Shown here: piece by piece, positions 34,207 through 45,952 of the stretch
How positions within the stretch are numbered: the stretch's first letter is position 1
Layout of the letters: the number at the start of each line of letters is the position of its first letter
From: Ooceraea biroi
Lineage: Eukaryota; Arthropoda; Insecta; Hymenoptera; Formicidae
NCBI RefSeq assembly: GCF_003672135.1
Contig: NC_039518.1
Location: 6,388,136 to 6,452,135, forward strand
DNA: 64,000 nucleotides
Direction of reading: 5' to 3'
Notes under the pieces: model-generated
What the model was told of the DNA's origin: nothing
Seen by the model: only the letters and a program-made list of their open reading frames with translations
The model's database searches: none
Made by a program: the position numbers and the translations under genes

Positions 34207-34463
34207 AAAACGGCCAATATTTATGTGTTGCAATCGAAAATCGGGAAAGATTTACAATGAATAAGTGCAATGCTCTACAAGAAATATTAAAAGATATGGA
34301 AATGTAAGTAAGTATGTACAATATACTTACTTGAGAAATAAGAGTCGAGATAAGACATTTCCATACCTTTTAATATTTCTTGTAGAGTATTGCACTTATT
34401 CGTTGTAAATAACAGAAACACTCTTTCGGTTTTCGATTGCAACACATAAATATTGGCCGTTTT
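34207..34463. repeat. ~257-bp palindrome in repeat copy 1
   Basis: The arms begin AAAACGGCCAATATTTATGT and pair over about 100 bp, with a ~12-nt indel, around a ~50-bp loop that is itself palindromic (AAGTAAGTAT / ATACTTACTT). A transcript through it would form a long hairpin. Confidence 0.85.
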
Positions 34464-35307
34464 GTGCAGATTCTACAAATTCTCTTAGAAGAATAGAATA
34501 AGATGTCTTTTAGATCTCACAATATTCTTAAATCGAGAATATTTTGAACTTGCTAGAAATTTGTATCTAAATCCTTCTGAGAAAATTAATGAATAGCACC
34601 AAGATTATTTAAATCTAGGTTTTCGAATTTTCTATTCAAGATTAAAATATGCTTCTTTTCAAGAATAAATATGATTGTCGCTATAGCGATCTTATTTTAT
34701 GATAGATTAAAGAGTAATAGCATTGAGTCCAGAAATCTTTTCTGTGGGTGCAGCATCATTGGTTCCATCCGCTGGAAATCCTGATGATGAAAAAGAGCGC
34801 TGTTACTTATTGTACATACTTTTTCTTCCATGTATTAGGTGTGTGCAAGTGTTGTCATTTTCTTGCACATTTTCGTTTTAGATGTATAAAATACGATCAT
34901 CAAAAATTTCCTTGTTTTTACGATTTTCTCTCGAAAATTATTAAATATCGAATCCCTTTGCGAAAAAAGGGATTTTTTTCGCGTCTCGAAAGTACACCCT
35001 CGGAAAGGATTTCTGATAACAAGACGAACAATATTCTTGACTAATTTAATCGTATTACAAGTATACAAAATATGAAAATAAACAATTTTTTATTTAAATC
35101 AGTAATTTCTATTCTTCTCTCTCGAATTAAATAAGATTGTCTTACTGTCTCGAGACAAGAATAACATGTACACATTTATGCTTATATATTCTTGTATGCA
35201 GAATAATTTGATATTAGCGCCGCTTTATAGTAGGCTTTGTCGATGTCGACGCATCATTTTCTCACAGTCGCTCGTCGACTCGGCGCTTCTGCGTCCTTTA
35301 TTCGGAT

Positions 35308-35574
35308 AAAACGGCCAATATTTGTGTGTTGCAATCGAAAACCGGGAAAGTGTTTCTGTTCTTTACAATGAATAAGTGCAATACTCTACAAGAAATATTA
35401 AAAGATATGGAAATGTAAGTGAGTATGTACAATATACTTACTTGAGAAATAAGAGTCGAGATAAGACATTTCCATACCTTTTAATATTTCTTGTAGAGTA
35501 TTGCACTTATTCGTTGTAAATAACAGAAACACTCTTTCGGTTTTCGATTGCAACACATAAATATTGGCCGTTTT
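35308..35574. repeat. ~267-bp palindrome in repeat copy 2
   Basis: Same palindrome as 34207-34463. Here the left arm keeps the GTGTTTCTGTT stretch that copy 1 lacks, so the arms match better. Confidence 0.85.
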
Positions 35575-36450
35575 GTGCAGATTCTACAAATTCTCTTAGA
35601 AGAATAGAATAAGATGTCTTTTAGATCTCACAATATTCTTAAATCGAGAATATTTTGAACTTGCTAGAAATTTGTATCTAAATCCTTCTGAGAAAATTAA
35701 TGAGATAGCACCAAGATTATTTTAATCTAGATTTTCGAATTTTCTATTCAAGATTAAAATATGCTTCTTTTCAAGAATAAATATGATTGTCGCTATAGCG
35801 ATCTTATTTTATGATAGATTAAAGGGTAATAGCATTAAGTCCAGAAATCTTTTCTGTGGGTGCAGCATCATTGGTTCCATCCGCTGGAAATCCTGATGAT
35901 GAAAAAGAGCGCTGTTACTTATTATACATACTTTTTCTTCCATGTATTAGGTGTGTGCAAGTGTTTTCATTTTCTTGCACATTTTCGTTTTAGATGTATA
36001 AAATACAATCATCAAAAATTTTCTTGTTTTTACGATTTTCTCTCGAAATTATTAAATATCGAATCCCTTTGCGAAAAAAGGGATTTTTTTCGCGTCTCGA
36101 AAGTACACCCTCAGAAAGGATTTCTGATAACAAAACGAAAAATATTCTTGACTAATTTAATCGTATACAAGTATAAAATTCTCTTAGAAGAATAGAATAA
36201 GATGTCTTTTAGATCTCACAATATTCTTAAATCGAGAATATTTTGAACTTGCTAGAAATTTGTATCTAAATCCTTCTGAGAAAATTAATGAATAGCACCA
36301 AGATTATTTAAATCTAGATTTTCGAATTTTCTATTCGAGATTAAAATATGCTTCTTTTCAAGAATAAATATGATTGTCGCTATAGCGATCTTATTTTATG
36401 ATAGATTAAAGGGTAATAGCATTAAGTCCAGAAATCTTTTCTGTGGGTGT

Positions 36451-38900
36451 GAGTGCAAACTTTGTCGCGAGCTCGCCGCTCTCAGACAGGTCCGGCGATC
36501 ACGACAATACGAGCTAATCGTCATCGCAATCATCGCAGCCCTCGGCTGATTTCTGATACAATCTTGTCCGCGCAATCATGTCGATTCGCATAATTCGAAA
36601 CGTCAGAGAAATATAGAGAAAAGAAATAATGAATTGTGATACGTCGCTCCGCATCAAAGTTTTAAATAAATTCTCGTTTTATAGAAAAGCGAGTTAGACG
36701 GTACTTTATTTACTCGACGGATCTTTTTTTATACCGTTGCATCGTTCGTTGCATCCATTACCTGTACACCGCGACATTATTATAAATGTATAATAATAGC
36801 GTGTTACACACGGGGGGAATAAACGGTCCGCCGTCTGTTCGCGAGGCGCATTTCTAACGAACGCGCGTTCAAAAATAGTTCACGTATATATATTATACTT
36901 ATCAGAAATACGAGATTCCAAAGTTAGTAGCAACACGAAGCACAATATAAACGTTAACGAGATTAACGGAGTATCGAGCGTGCGGGGTGCGAGGCAGACA
37001 GCCGCGCCAAAATTCGGATCAGACCAGTTCGGTATTAACGATTCGGCGATCGAGTCGCTCGATGTAGCTGCAACCGCATCCGATTGAAGCCGAACGTGGA
37101 AAAAAAAGGAACGGATCGTCGAGGGAGGAGGGGAAGCGGATGGACAGACGGACGGACGGTCGGACGGATCGGGGAGGGTGTAAGAGCGCCACCGGAGCGC
37201 GAGGGCGGTCGAAGAGCGAATTTGTGAAGGCGCGGGCGGCGGGGGAGGGTACGGGGCGGCAGCAACCTTTTATAATCCGGCAAAATGCGAAACGCGCGCG
37301 CCATTTTAATCGAAATAGGTTTTCGCCCCGAAAAAAAGTTCGTATTTAGAGGGAACGAAATGAGTTCACCTCCGGCACGATGAAAGACCGATAAGCATAG
37401 CTGATTTATACGAAGCACGAGCGAGCCCAACCGAAACCGTCCGCCCGTTCGTTCGAATCGAATCTTCCCTCGCCATCCGGCGAGAGATCCCATTGGCCTG
37501 CATGGTTTTACGTGGGTAACGCGAATGCGACTCTCTCTCTCTTCCCCTTTTTTTTCATTTCTCTCCCTCTCTCTCTGTCTCTCCATTTTTTCTCTTTCTC
37601 TTTTTATCTCGGCGCGAGATACGCGTCGTTGCGAGAGCGCGTACGTGCTCGCACGCCGCTATCCGCGCGGATTCTGAAAATGTTCGGCGCGAGTTTTGGC
37701 CTGTTTCGAGCGATCTCGCAAATCTCGTTCGGTTCTCCACTCGGGAACGCTCACTGCGCTCGTTTGCGCATTTTTCCATTTTCCTTCCTTTTGCTTTTAA
37801 CATCAATCAGACGTTATATTTTCGTCGACGTATTTTTCGCGTACGCGTGGCGATACTCCCGCCGGCAACCGACAATGATGCCGGTCCGACGAAAAGGCTG
37901 CAACAGCCGTGCGAACCGCTCTCGCACCGGAGTGTATTCGCGCGTCGATCGGCCACGCAAGATATACGCGAGGGAACGCGGTTGCATCGTGATCGTCTTT
38001 AATTCAAACGGCGCGATAGCGAGCGCGGCTCTGAATAGGCGCCGATATTTTTTAGCACCGCGCTGAATGCGGGAGGCGAAAAATACGCGCGTAAATCTGC
38101 GCGCACAAGTGCACGACGAGTTCTTTCGACGGCGGGCCGGCGCGGGGTTGGCCGATGGAACGGGGATGGAAGCGGCCGGAGAGCGCAGAGAGTGTGCGTG
38201 TGCCATCGGTATGCCGAGAGACAGCGGGCGAGTCACGAGAGGGAGACGGTTTTCAATTTTATTCGACGAACGCGAACGGGAGGGCACCGTCCGGCAATTT
38301 TGAATCTAACTGGTTATCCGACCATCGTCTACGCAAACAGATGAGCGTTGATTTCGCCGCTCGCGCCGCTGGAGCGTTGTCCGTGGAAATTAGAGCTGAG
38401 ATGGGCGGAGGTTCTAATTCGAGGAGAGCGAGGTACGCGAACACGAGCGCCCGTATCCGAAATATCGCAATTTACCCTTACGGGGCGCGGCAAACGGGAA
38501 ATCCGATGATCGCAGCGAGTGCGAGGAAATAAAAGTCCGACGAGAGAATCACGGTCCGCGAAATCCCCGAACATCAGGCATCCCCCTGACGTCGGTGCAT
38601 CCGATGAGTTGACGCGAATGAGAGAAGCGGGGGTGTTCGCTTTCAAGAGCAGTTTCCCAGATATTTGCCATTGAATGCCAGGCGACTTGAACTTGGCCGC
38701 CAAGTTGAAAGTTTTCTTGTTGGAGCGGTGTCTCAGCCGTTGAGAGCGAAAGCTCACTCGTCTATTTCTAGCGCCGAGACCGTCCCTTTCTTCCTGCGTC
38801 CCGACGTCGTCAACGACGACGACGACGACTGTCGAGTCACTGGGTTAAACGTATCAGACTCCGGCTACGCTCGTGGCGGGGTGTTATTCTCCGGGGATTT
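36451..38900. other. Gene-free interval
   Basis: No recognisable gene. It has a CT-rich tract at about 37530-37605, a (GAC)n run near 38812-38828, and GC-rich open frames on both strands (for example 37035-37586 minus) that look like compositional artefacts. Confidence 0.5.
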
Positions 38901-38902
38901 TA

Positions 38903-39229
38903 TTGGGTCGTCCGGAAAGTTCGTGCCGATTTTTAATAGATGGAACATCAAGAACGAGAGGAGTGGAAAATTAAAATTGAATAAACAAATACAAAAGAAA
39001 ATAAAATAAAAATAATAGAAAGGAATTTTAAAAATGTATGTGGTCAGTCAAAAAATTCGATTCGATTTTTGCGTCAAAGTTCACTTTATTGCACTTAGTA
39101 GAAACAAATTATTCATCAATCAGTAATCATCATCATTGTGTATGATATAGATATTATCAACATTGTTGCCTATTTTACATGTAAATTGATTTGAAAAATT
39201 GATAATCGAAGCGAACTTTCTGGCTTATA
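38903..39229 (+). mobile_element. Short family 3 relic with mismatched right end
   Basis: The left end matches the family 3 TIR and its next bases (TTGGGTCGTCCGGAAAGTTC through AATAGATGG), then diverges after AACAT. The right side (about 39205-39229) is a degenerate inverted version (CGAAGCGAACTTTCTGG). The ~260 bp between are AT-rich and unlike the full element. It looks like an internally deleted or substituted miniature derivative, abutting the composite at 39234. Confidence 0.55.
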
Positions 39230-39416
39230 AATATTGGGTCGTCCGGAAAGTTCGTGCCGATTTCTAATAGATGGCGTTGGAACATGTCTGAATATATCAA
39301 TGTTCTTGAAAACATACGATTTATATACATATGCTTAAAGGTGACATTTCAACGCATCTTTAGGAAAAAGTTCTTTCAGATAAATTGATTCGTGTCAGTT
39401 TTGTACTCTTTTGAAG

Positions 39417-39901
39417 ATGGAAGAAAACAAAGAACATTTTAGACACTCGATGCTTTTCTATTACCGGAAAGGCAAAAATGCCTCACAAGCAACAAATTCG
39501 ATATGTTCTGTTTACGGAGAAGGCGCTTTAGCTGAAAGAACCGTACGTAAGTGGTTCGCTAAGTTTAGAGCTGGTGATTTTAACCTTAAAGACCAAGAAC
39601 GCTCGGGCAGACCCTCTACTACTGATGATGACCAAATCAAGACACTGATCGAGAATAACCCGCGCTGCACGACACGCGAATTAGCAGAGATACTGAAAAT
39701 ATCGAAAACCACTGTCCACGATCATGTAGTGAAGCTTGGTTACGTAAGTCGCTATGATGTATGGGGTTCCGCATAATTTGGCCGAAAAAAATTAAACGGA
39801 TCGCATTTCCATCTGAGACTCGCTGTACAAGCGCAACGAAAACGTACCAGTTTTGAAGCAATTAGTGACGGGTGACGAAAAATGGATCATTTACAACAAT
39901 G
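39417..39901 (+). pseudogene. Mariner family 3 transposase, 5' part, unit 1
   Basis: MEENKEHFRHSMLFYYRKGKN starts at ATG 39417. The first HTH, WFAKFRAGDFNLKD, the SGRPSTTDDDQI hinge and the second HTH (TTRELAEILKISKTTVHDHVV) are open. An extra G in DVW(GGG)TTCCGCATAA then shifts the frame where WVPHNLAEKN should follow. A TGA also interrupts SICDSLYKR (CTGAGACTCG). The unit ends at TGDEKWIIYNNV, so it contains only the first catalytic aspartate. Confidence 0.85.
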
Positions 39902-40086
39902 TATTGGGTCGTCCGGAAAGTTCGTGCCGATTTCTAATAGATGGCGTTGGAACATGTCTGAATATATCAATGTTCTTGAAAACATACGATTTATATACAT
40001 ATGCTTAAAGGTGACATTTCAACGCATCTTTAGGAAAAAGTTCTTTCAGATAAATTGATTCGTGTCAGTTTTGTACTCTTTTGAAG

Positions 40087-40571
40087 ATGGAAGAAAACAA
40101 AGAACATTTTAGACACTCGATGCTTTTCTATTACCGGAAAGGCAAAAATGCCTCACAAGCAACAAATTCGATATGTTCTGTTTACGGAGAAGGCGCTTTA
40201 GCTGAAAGAACCGTACGTAAGTGGTTCGCTAAGTTTAGAGCTGGTGATTTTAACCTTAAAGACCAAGAACGCTCGGGCAGACCCTCTACTACTGATGATG
40301 ACCAAATCAAGACACTGATCGAGAATAACCCGCGCTGCACGACACGCGAATTAGCAGAGATACTGAAAATATCGAAAACCACTGTCCACGATCATGTAGT
40401 GAAGCTTGGTTACGTAAGTCGCTATGATGTATGGGGTTCCGCATAATTTGGCCGAAAAAAATTTAACGGATCGCATTTCCATCTGAGACTCGCTGTACAA
40501 GCGCAACGAAAACGTACCATTTTTGAAGCAATTAGTGACGGGTGACGAAAAATGGATCATTTACAACAATG
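40087..40571 (+). pseudogene. Mariner family 3 transposase, 5' part, unit 2
   Basis: Nearly identical to unit 1, with the same extra G and TGA, and truncated at the same TA after YNNV. Substitutions relative to unit 1 are very few (for example AAATTTAAC versus AAATTAAAC near 40460), so duplication or conversion was recent. Confidence 0.85.
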
Positions 40572-40756
40572 TATTGGGTCGTCCGGAAAGTTCGTGCCGA
40601 TTTTTAATAGATGGCGTTGGAACATGTCTGAATATATCAATGTTCTTGAAAACATACGATTTATATACATATGCTTAAAGGTGACATTTCAACGCATCTT
40701 TAGGAAAAAGTTCTTTCAGATAAATTGATTCGTGTCAGTTTTGTACTCTTTTGAAG

Positions 40757-41785
40757 ATGGAAGAAAACAAAGAACATTTTAGACACTCGATGCTTTTCTA
40801 TTACCGGAAAGGCAAAATGCCTCACAAGCAACAAATTCGATATGTTCTGTTTACGGAGAAGGCGCTTTAGCTGAAAGAACCGTACGTAAGTGGTTCGCTA
40901 AGTTTAGAGCTGGTGATTTTAACCTTAAAGACCAAGAACGCTCGGGCAGACCCTCTACTACTGATGATGACCAAATCAAGACACTGATCGAGAATAACCC
41001 GCGCTGCACGACACGTGAATTAGCAGAGATACTGAAAATATCGAAAACCACTGTCCACGATCATGTAGTGAAGCTTGGTTACGTAAGTCGCTATGATGTA
41101 TGGGGTTCCGCATAATTTGGCCGAAAAAAATTTAACGGATCGCATTTCCATCTGAGACTCGCTGTACAAGCGCAACGAAAACGTACCAGTTTTGAAGCAA
41201 TTAGTGACGGGTGACGAAAAATGGATCATTTACAACAATGTAGAACGAAAAAGATCCTGGGGTAAGCGAAATGAACCAGCATTAACCACTCCGAAAGCCA
41301 GCCTTCATCCAAAAAAAGTCATGCTCTGTGTCTGGTGGGATTGGAAAGGAATCCTATATTATGAGCTCCTACCGCACAACCAAACGATAAATGCAGATAA
41401 GTACTGCTCGCAACTGGACGAATTAAAGACAGCGATTCGGGAAAAACGTCCAGAATTAGCTAATAGGAAGGGCGTCGTGTTCCATCAGGACAATGCCAGA
41501 CCTCATGCTTCTTTGACTACCCGACAAAAATTGTTGGAGTTTGGCTGGGATGTGCCACCTCACCCACCGTATTCACCAGACATTGCACCCTCAGACTTTC
41601 ACTTATTTAGGTCTTTGCAAAATTCTCTTAGCGGCAGGAACTTCGACTCTTTGATCGACATAAAAAACCACCTTGAGGAACTTTTCGCCGAGAAACCTAA
41701 GAAGTTCTGGGAGAATGGAATCTTCCAGTTGCGTGAAAGATGGACAAAGGTTGTGAAACAAAACGGTGCATACATAAGTCAATAA
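40757..41785 (+). pseudogene. Mariner family 3 transposase, complete-length unit 3
   Basis: This copy extends to the end of the gene. It has a private 1-bp deletion (GGCAAAATGCC against GGCAAAAATGCC) and the shared extra G and TGA. From 41192 it is open for 197 codons: TGDEKWIIYNN (first D), the HPKKVMLCVWWDWKG block, HQDNARPHASLT (second D), HPPYSPDIAPSDFHLF (third D, D34 spacing), ending AYISQ with TAA overlapping AATAAA. The catalytic triad is intact, but the gene is not translatable as one protein. Confidence 0.87.
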
Positions 41786-41861
41786 ATATTGATCGACATA
41801 AAAAAATGTTGCCTTTGAATTTTCCTTCAAAATCGGCACGAACTTTCCGGACGACCCAATA

Positions 41862-43678
41862 TTTCCACTTACTTCGCTGGGTATTTTATCAACATTTTGC
41901 GAGACAATTACTCTACGGAAATAGTTCTCGGAAGTGGGGGACGATTTAATTTAATTGATCGTCTGGAAAATTTGGGTCACCGCAGAGCGGAAGCCTTGGA
42001 CTAGTTACTGGTTCACGGTTTTGCAAACTGTTATAAAAGAATAAATAGCACTTGTTTCGTATGCACATTTCTCACATTACACATTTTGCACAAATATCCC
42101 TCCCTTCATTTGTAATGCATTAATCCCTTTTTCACAAAAGTCATGAGGTTACTTCACGTAACGAACTCGTATCTGACGCAACGTCTACAAATGCGCTCAA
42201 CATCTTAAAAAAAGGAAAAGAAGAAATCTTAATATTTTTGCCGAACGCACTCGCCGATTTTCATACCGGTCGCTTCGTTCTTGCGCGTTTCGAGGCACGA
42301 TCGATTAACAGATATATCCGGCGTCGCGCAACTATTTGTCATCCGCAGCGCCGTGCACCGTCTATATACGCACCATTAGTTAACCTGGCGGGGAAGCCCG
42401 ATTTTTTCCCCGCTGCTATTTGCGCTGACACGGGCAAAGAGGAAACGGAGAAAGAGAGGAAGAGCGGAGTTCCGCGCGCGGATCGACGCCGACGCCGACG
42501 CGTCGCGTCGCGCGCTCGTTCGCGCCTACACGGGCCCGGTTATGAATATGCATTTTCCTTCGTTAAGTATGTGCAGATTGCGTCGCGATACACCGGACGG
42601 CCGTTCATTATTGTCGGTAGCAGCTACTCGCCACCGCGACGCGACAGCAAATCCGTAAGCGTGCTACTCTGGTCGAAATTTCGCCGTGCACAATTAGCGT
42701 CCGGTAGATGACCGATCGTAGAACGCCGCCGTCCACCCTTCCACTTGTCTCATCCCCTACCGGCGACATTCGTCAAATTCTCGTCGTTCGTACCTAAGGG
42801 GGTAGGATTATTGAGGAGGAGGCGCAACAGTAGAATATTAGCAAAAGATAAAACTTTTATCGATTAATAGATTATTATAATATTGACAAATTTACTAAAG
42901 ATTAATACGATCTGATTAATTAAAACCCATTTTAAATTTTCAACATTAAAGAATAATCATTCTTCTCTTTACAATCATTTCTAAATTACCTTCAGAATCC
43001 GATAAGGTGTACTGTATGACGTTTACGTTAAACTGGAATATATTATAATATTAATATTATAATATTAGTAACACAGAGTAATCGGTATAAATGGGATAAA
43101 TTTCAGCACGAGATGCGACTGGCCGATCCCGTGCACGGTTGCGCTCGGAGGAATCATTTCCGAGCGCAGCCTGCATTCGGGCTAAAAGGGGAAGCGCGTG
43201 CGGGACGTAAATAGGGCTGAAGGAAAAGAGAGGGGCGAGGAGAGACGCGCTCGCGATTCTCTTGTTTGTAATTATTCATGAACAAAGGCCCCGATAATTG
43301 CGCTGCTTGATTGCACACTCGTGTACCGATGAGCCGGCCGAGTCTTCTGTAACGTATGGAAATTAATGCCATATTTTTATTGTCGCTGCGCGCTCTCCGC
43401 GTTGGGAATAATTTGAGGAATGCGCCCGAGGCTACCCGTAATACCTTTTAGCGCGAGAACGAAAACAGGCGTCCCGAGCCTTCCTCTCGCTCGCCAGGCA
43501 GATTTTCGCGATTGCCTTCGCGAATTATACGACGCGAACGCGAACGCAAAAACGACCGGCCGGAATCACTTTGTACATTAGGTTCATTACCCCGTGGCGT
43601 GCTCATTCAAAGCGCGTTTGCTGATAATAAATTCCTAACATGGCCCGAAAGGCACGTTTTAAGGAAATATTGTCAATC
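41862..43678. other. Gene-free interval
   Basis: No recognisable gene. An AT palindrome (AATATTATAATATT-like) lies near 43040-43065. A 157-codon frame (42238-42711) lacks an ATG at its start and is arginine-rich, so I do not call it. Confidence 0.5.
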
Positions 43679-43865
43679 TATTGGGTTGGCCAAAAAGTAA
43701 TTGCGTTTTTTTCCAATAGATGGACATACATGTCTTGAAATGTAACTAACTTCGTTCTAAACCGCAAATTCATTATGTAGGTTAACAACTCACAGTTCAA
43801 GCTTGTTTTACAAAAAGAAAGTACACGATTTCGTTAACAATTGTTTGTTTGCCGTCGATTTCAAA

Positions 43866-44879
43866 ATGAAAAATCAAAAAGAACATTTTCCTCATATTTT
43901 GTTTTATTACTTCCGAAAAGGGAAAAACGCTGTGCAAGCTCATAAAAGGTTATGTGATGTATATGGCGAAGATGCTTTAAACTGCGGCAGTGTCAAAATT
44001 GGTTTACTAAATTTCGATCTGCAGATTTTAATGTGAAAGATGCACCACGCTCAGGAAGGCCAATCGAAATTGATGATGACAAAATAAAGGCACTGATCGA
44101 TTCCAATCGGCGTTTAACGACACGAGAGATTGCTGAGAATCTTAACATATCGAAATCGAGTGTTGAAAACCATTTAAAACGACTTGGATACATTAGTAAG
44201 CTCGATATTTGGGTACCACATGAGCTCAAAGAAATTCATCTCACTGAGCGTATTGACATCTGCGATTCTCTTTTGAAACGTGAGGAAAATGATCGATTTT
44301 TGAAACGTATGATAACAGGCGACGAAAAATCGATCGTCTACAACAACGTCAAACGAAAAAGATCGTGATGAACCTGCTCGAAGCACTTGAAAAGCAGATA
44401 TTCACCAAAGAAAGATTATGCTGTCGGTCTGGTGGGACTTTAAAGGTATTGTGTATTTTGAGCTGCTTGCAAGGAATCAAACCATTAATTCAGACGTATA
44501 CTGTCGTCAACTGGATAAATTAAATGATGCCATCAAACAGAAACGTCGAGAATTGGTGAATCGCAAAGGTGTTGCGTTTCACCATGATAACGCTAGACCA
44601 CGTACAAGTTTGGTCACTCGTGAAAAATTGTTGCAGCTTGGATGGGATGTGTTACCACATCCACCATATTCGCCAGACCTGGCACCATCAGATTACCATT
44701 CGTTTCGTTCTTTGCAAAACGCCTTGAATGGTAAAACCTTTACTGCTGATGAGGATATCAAATCGTTCTTGGAATTGCTTTTTGCTGAAAAAGATAAGAA
44801 CTGTTTTGAGCGCGGAATCATGAAGTTGCCTGAAAAATGGCAAAAGGTAATCAAACAAAATGGACAATATATTGTTTAA
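43866..44879 (+). pseudogene. Mariner family 4 transposase pseudogene, unit 1
   Basis: The start is MKNQKEHFPHILFYYFRKGKN at 43866. A frameshift near 43980 (GCTTTAAACTGCGG) separates YGEDAL from QNWFTKFRSADFNVKD. The second HTH (TTREIAENLNISKSSVENHLKRLG), WVPHELKEIH and the TGDEKS segment (the usual W is S) follow. A second break occurs after KRKRS (TCGTGATGAAC), and then IMLSVWWDFKG runs to HHDNARPRTSL, HPPYSPDLAPSDYHSF and QYIV, ending in TAA that overlaps AATAAA. The triad has D34D spacing. It resembles mellifera-type mariners, but I am not certain of the subfamily. It is inactive. Confidence 0.87.
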
Positions 44880-44955
44880 TAAAGTTTTTGTTTCCCATGA
44901 AACTTTCCCCTTTTATTTATATAAAAAAAACGCAATTACTTTTTGGCCAACCCAA

Positions 44956-45874
44956 TATATGGCGAAGATGCTTTAAACTGCGGCAGTGTCAAAATTGGTT
45001 TACTAAATTTCGATCTGCAGATTTTAATGTGAAAGATGCACCACGCTCAGGAAGGCCAATCGAAATTGATGATGGCAAAATAAAGGCACTGATCGATTCC
45101 AATCGGCGTTTAACGACACGAGAGATTGCTGAGAATCTTAACATATCGAAATCGAGTGTTGAAAACCATTAAAACGACTTGGATACATTAGTAAGCTCGA
45201 TATTTGGGTACCACATGAGCTCAAAGAAATTCATCTCACTGAGCGTATTGACATCTGCGATTCTCTTTTGAAACGTGAGGAAAATGATCGATTTTTGAAA
45301 CGTATGATAACAGGCGACGAAAAATCGATCGTCTACAACAACGTCAAACGAAAAAGATCGTGATGAACCTGCTCGAAGCACTTGAAAAGCAGATATTCAC
45401 CAAAGAAAGATTATGCTGTCGGTCTGGTGGGACTTTAAAGGTATTGTGTATTTTGAGCTGCTTGCAAGGAATCAAACCATTAATTCAGACGTATACTGTC
45501 GTCAACTGGATAAATTAAATGATGCCATCAAACAGAAACGTCGAGAATTGGTGAATCGCAAAGGTGTTGCGTTTCACCATGATAACGCTAGACCACATAC
45601 AAGTTTGGTCACTCGTGAAAAATTGTTGCAGCTTGGATGGGATGTGTTACCACATCCACCATATTCGCCAGACCTGGCACCATCAGATTACCATTCGTTT
45701 CGTTCTTTGCAAAACGCCTTGAATGGTAAAACCTTTACTGCTGATGAGGATATCAAATCGTTCTTGGAATTGCTTTTTGCTGAAAAAGATAAGAACTGTT
45801 TTGAGCGCGGAATCATGAAGTTGCCTGAAAAATGGCAAAAGGTAATCAAACAAAATGGACAATATATTGTTTAA
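44956..45874 (+). pseudogene. Mariner family 4 transposase pseudogene, 5'-truncated unit 2
   Basis: It begins inside the gene at YGEDAL and carries the same frameshift near the start, the same TGDEKS and the same break after KRKRS. It adds a private 1-bp deletion (AACCATTAAAACG against AACCATTTAAAACG). The last 153 codons are open and nearly identical to unit 1 (DNARPHTSL here versus DNARPRTSL). Confidence 0.85.
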
Positions 45875-45952
45875 TAAAGTTTTTGTTTCCCATGAAACTT
45901 TCCCCTTTTATTTATATAAAAAAAACGCAATTACTTTTTGGCCAACCCAATA

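Larger units (their letters stand above)
33945..36449 (+). repeat. Tandem 1.05-1.11 kb repeat, two full copies and one shortened copy
   Basis: Unit starts (CACCCTC then GAAAGGATTTC) lie at 33945, 34995 and 36106. Copy 2 is longer than copy 1 mainly through an extra ~50 bp around 35238-35287. Copy 3 jumps from TATAAAA to ATTCTCTTAGAAG, so it lacks the palindromic middle, and it ends near 36449. The sequence is AT-rich. Frames of 98 and 111 codons (34748-35044, 35860-36195) sit at equivalent positions but diverge by frameshift, which argues against coding. No transposon ends were found. Confidence 0.85.
39234..41859 (+). mobile_element. Mariner family 3 composite: two 5' parts plus one complete element
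   Basis: Units start with TTGGGTCGTCCGGAAAGTTC at 39234, 39904 and 40574 (period 670 bp). The first two stop at ACAACAATGTA, exactly at a TA inside the coding region, where the next unit's left end begins. The third is complete (1,286 bp) and ends GGACGACCCAA at 41859, with TA at 41860-41861. TA also precedes the first unit (39232-39233). The arrangement is the mirror image of the family 2 and 4 composites, which repeat 3' parts. Confidence 0.93.
43681..45950 (+). mobile_element. Mariner family 4 composite: complete element plus 3' part
   Basis: The outer left end is TTGGGTTGGCCAAAAAGTAA, with TA at 43679-43680. The outer right end is its complement, with TA at 45951-45952. The first unit is complete (43681-44955). 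The second starts at the internal TATATGGCGAAG (TA 43960-43961 in unit 1), placed directly after the CCCAA terminus (44951-44955), and runs to 45950 (995 bp). It has the same topology as family 2 but an unrelated family and a different internal TA. Confidence 0.92.

Noticed and set aside
34748..36195. 98- and 111-codon frames at equivalent positions in the tandem repeat
   Set aside because: They look homologous only because the DNA is duplicated. A 1-bp difference shifts the second after about 65 residues, and there is no motif.
37035..37586. 183-codon minus-strand open frame
   Set aside because: Starts in a CT/GA-rich tract, is R/P-rich low complexity, and has no family resemblance.
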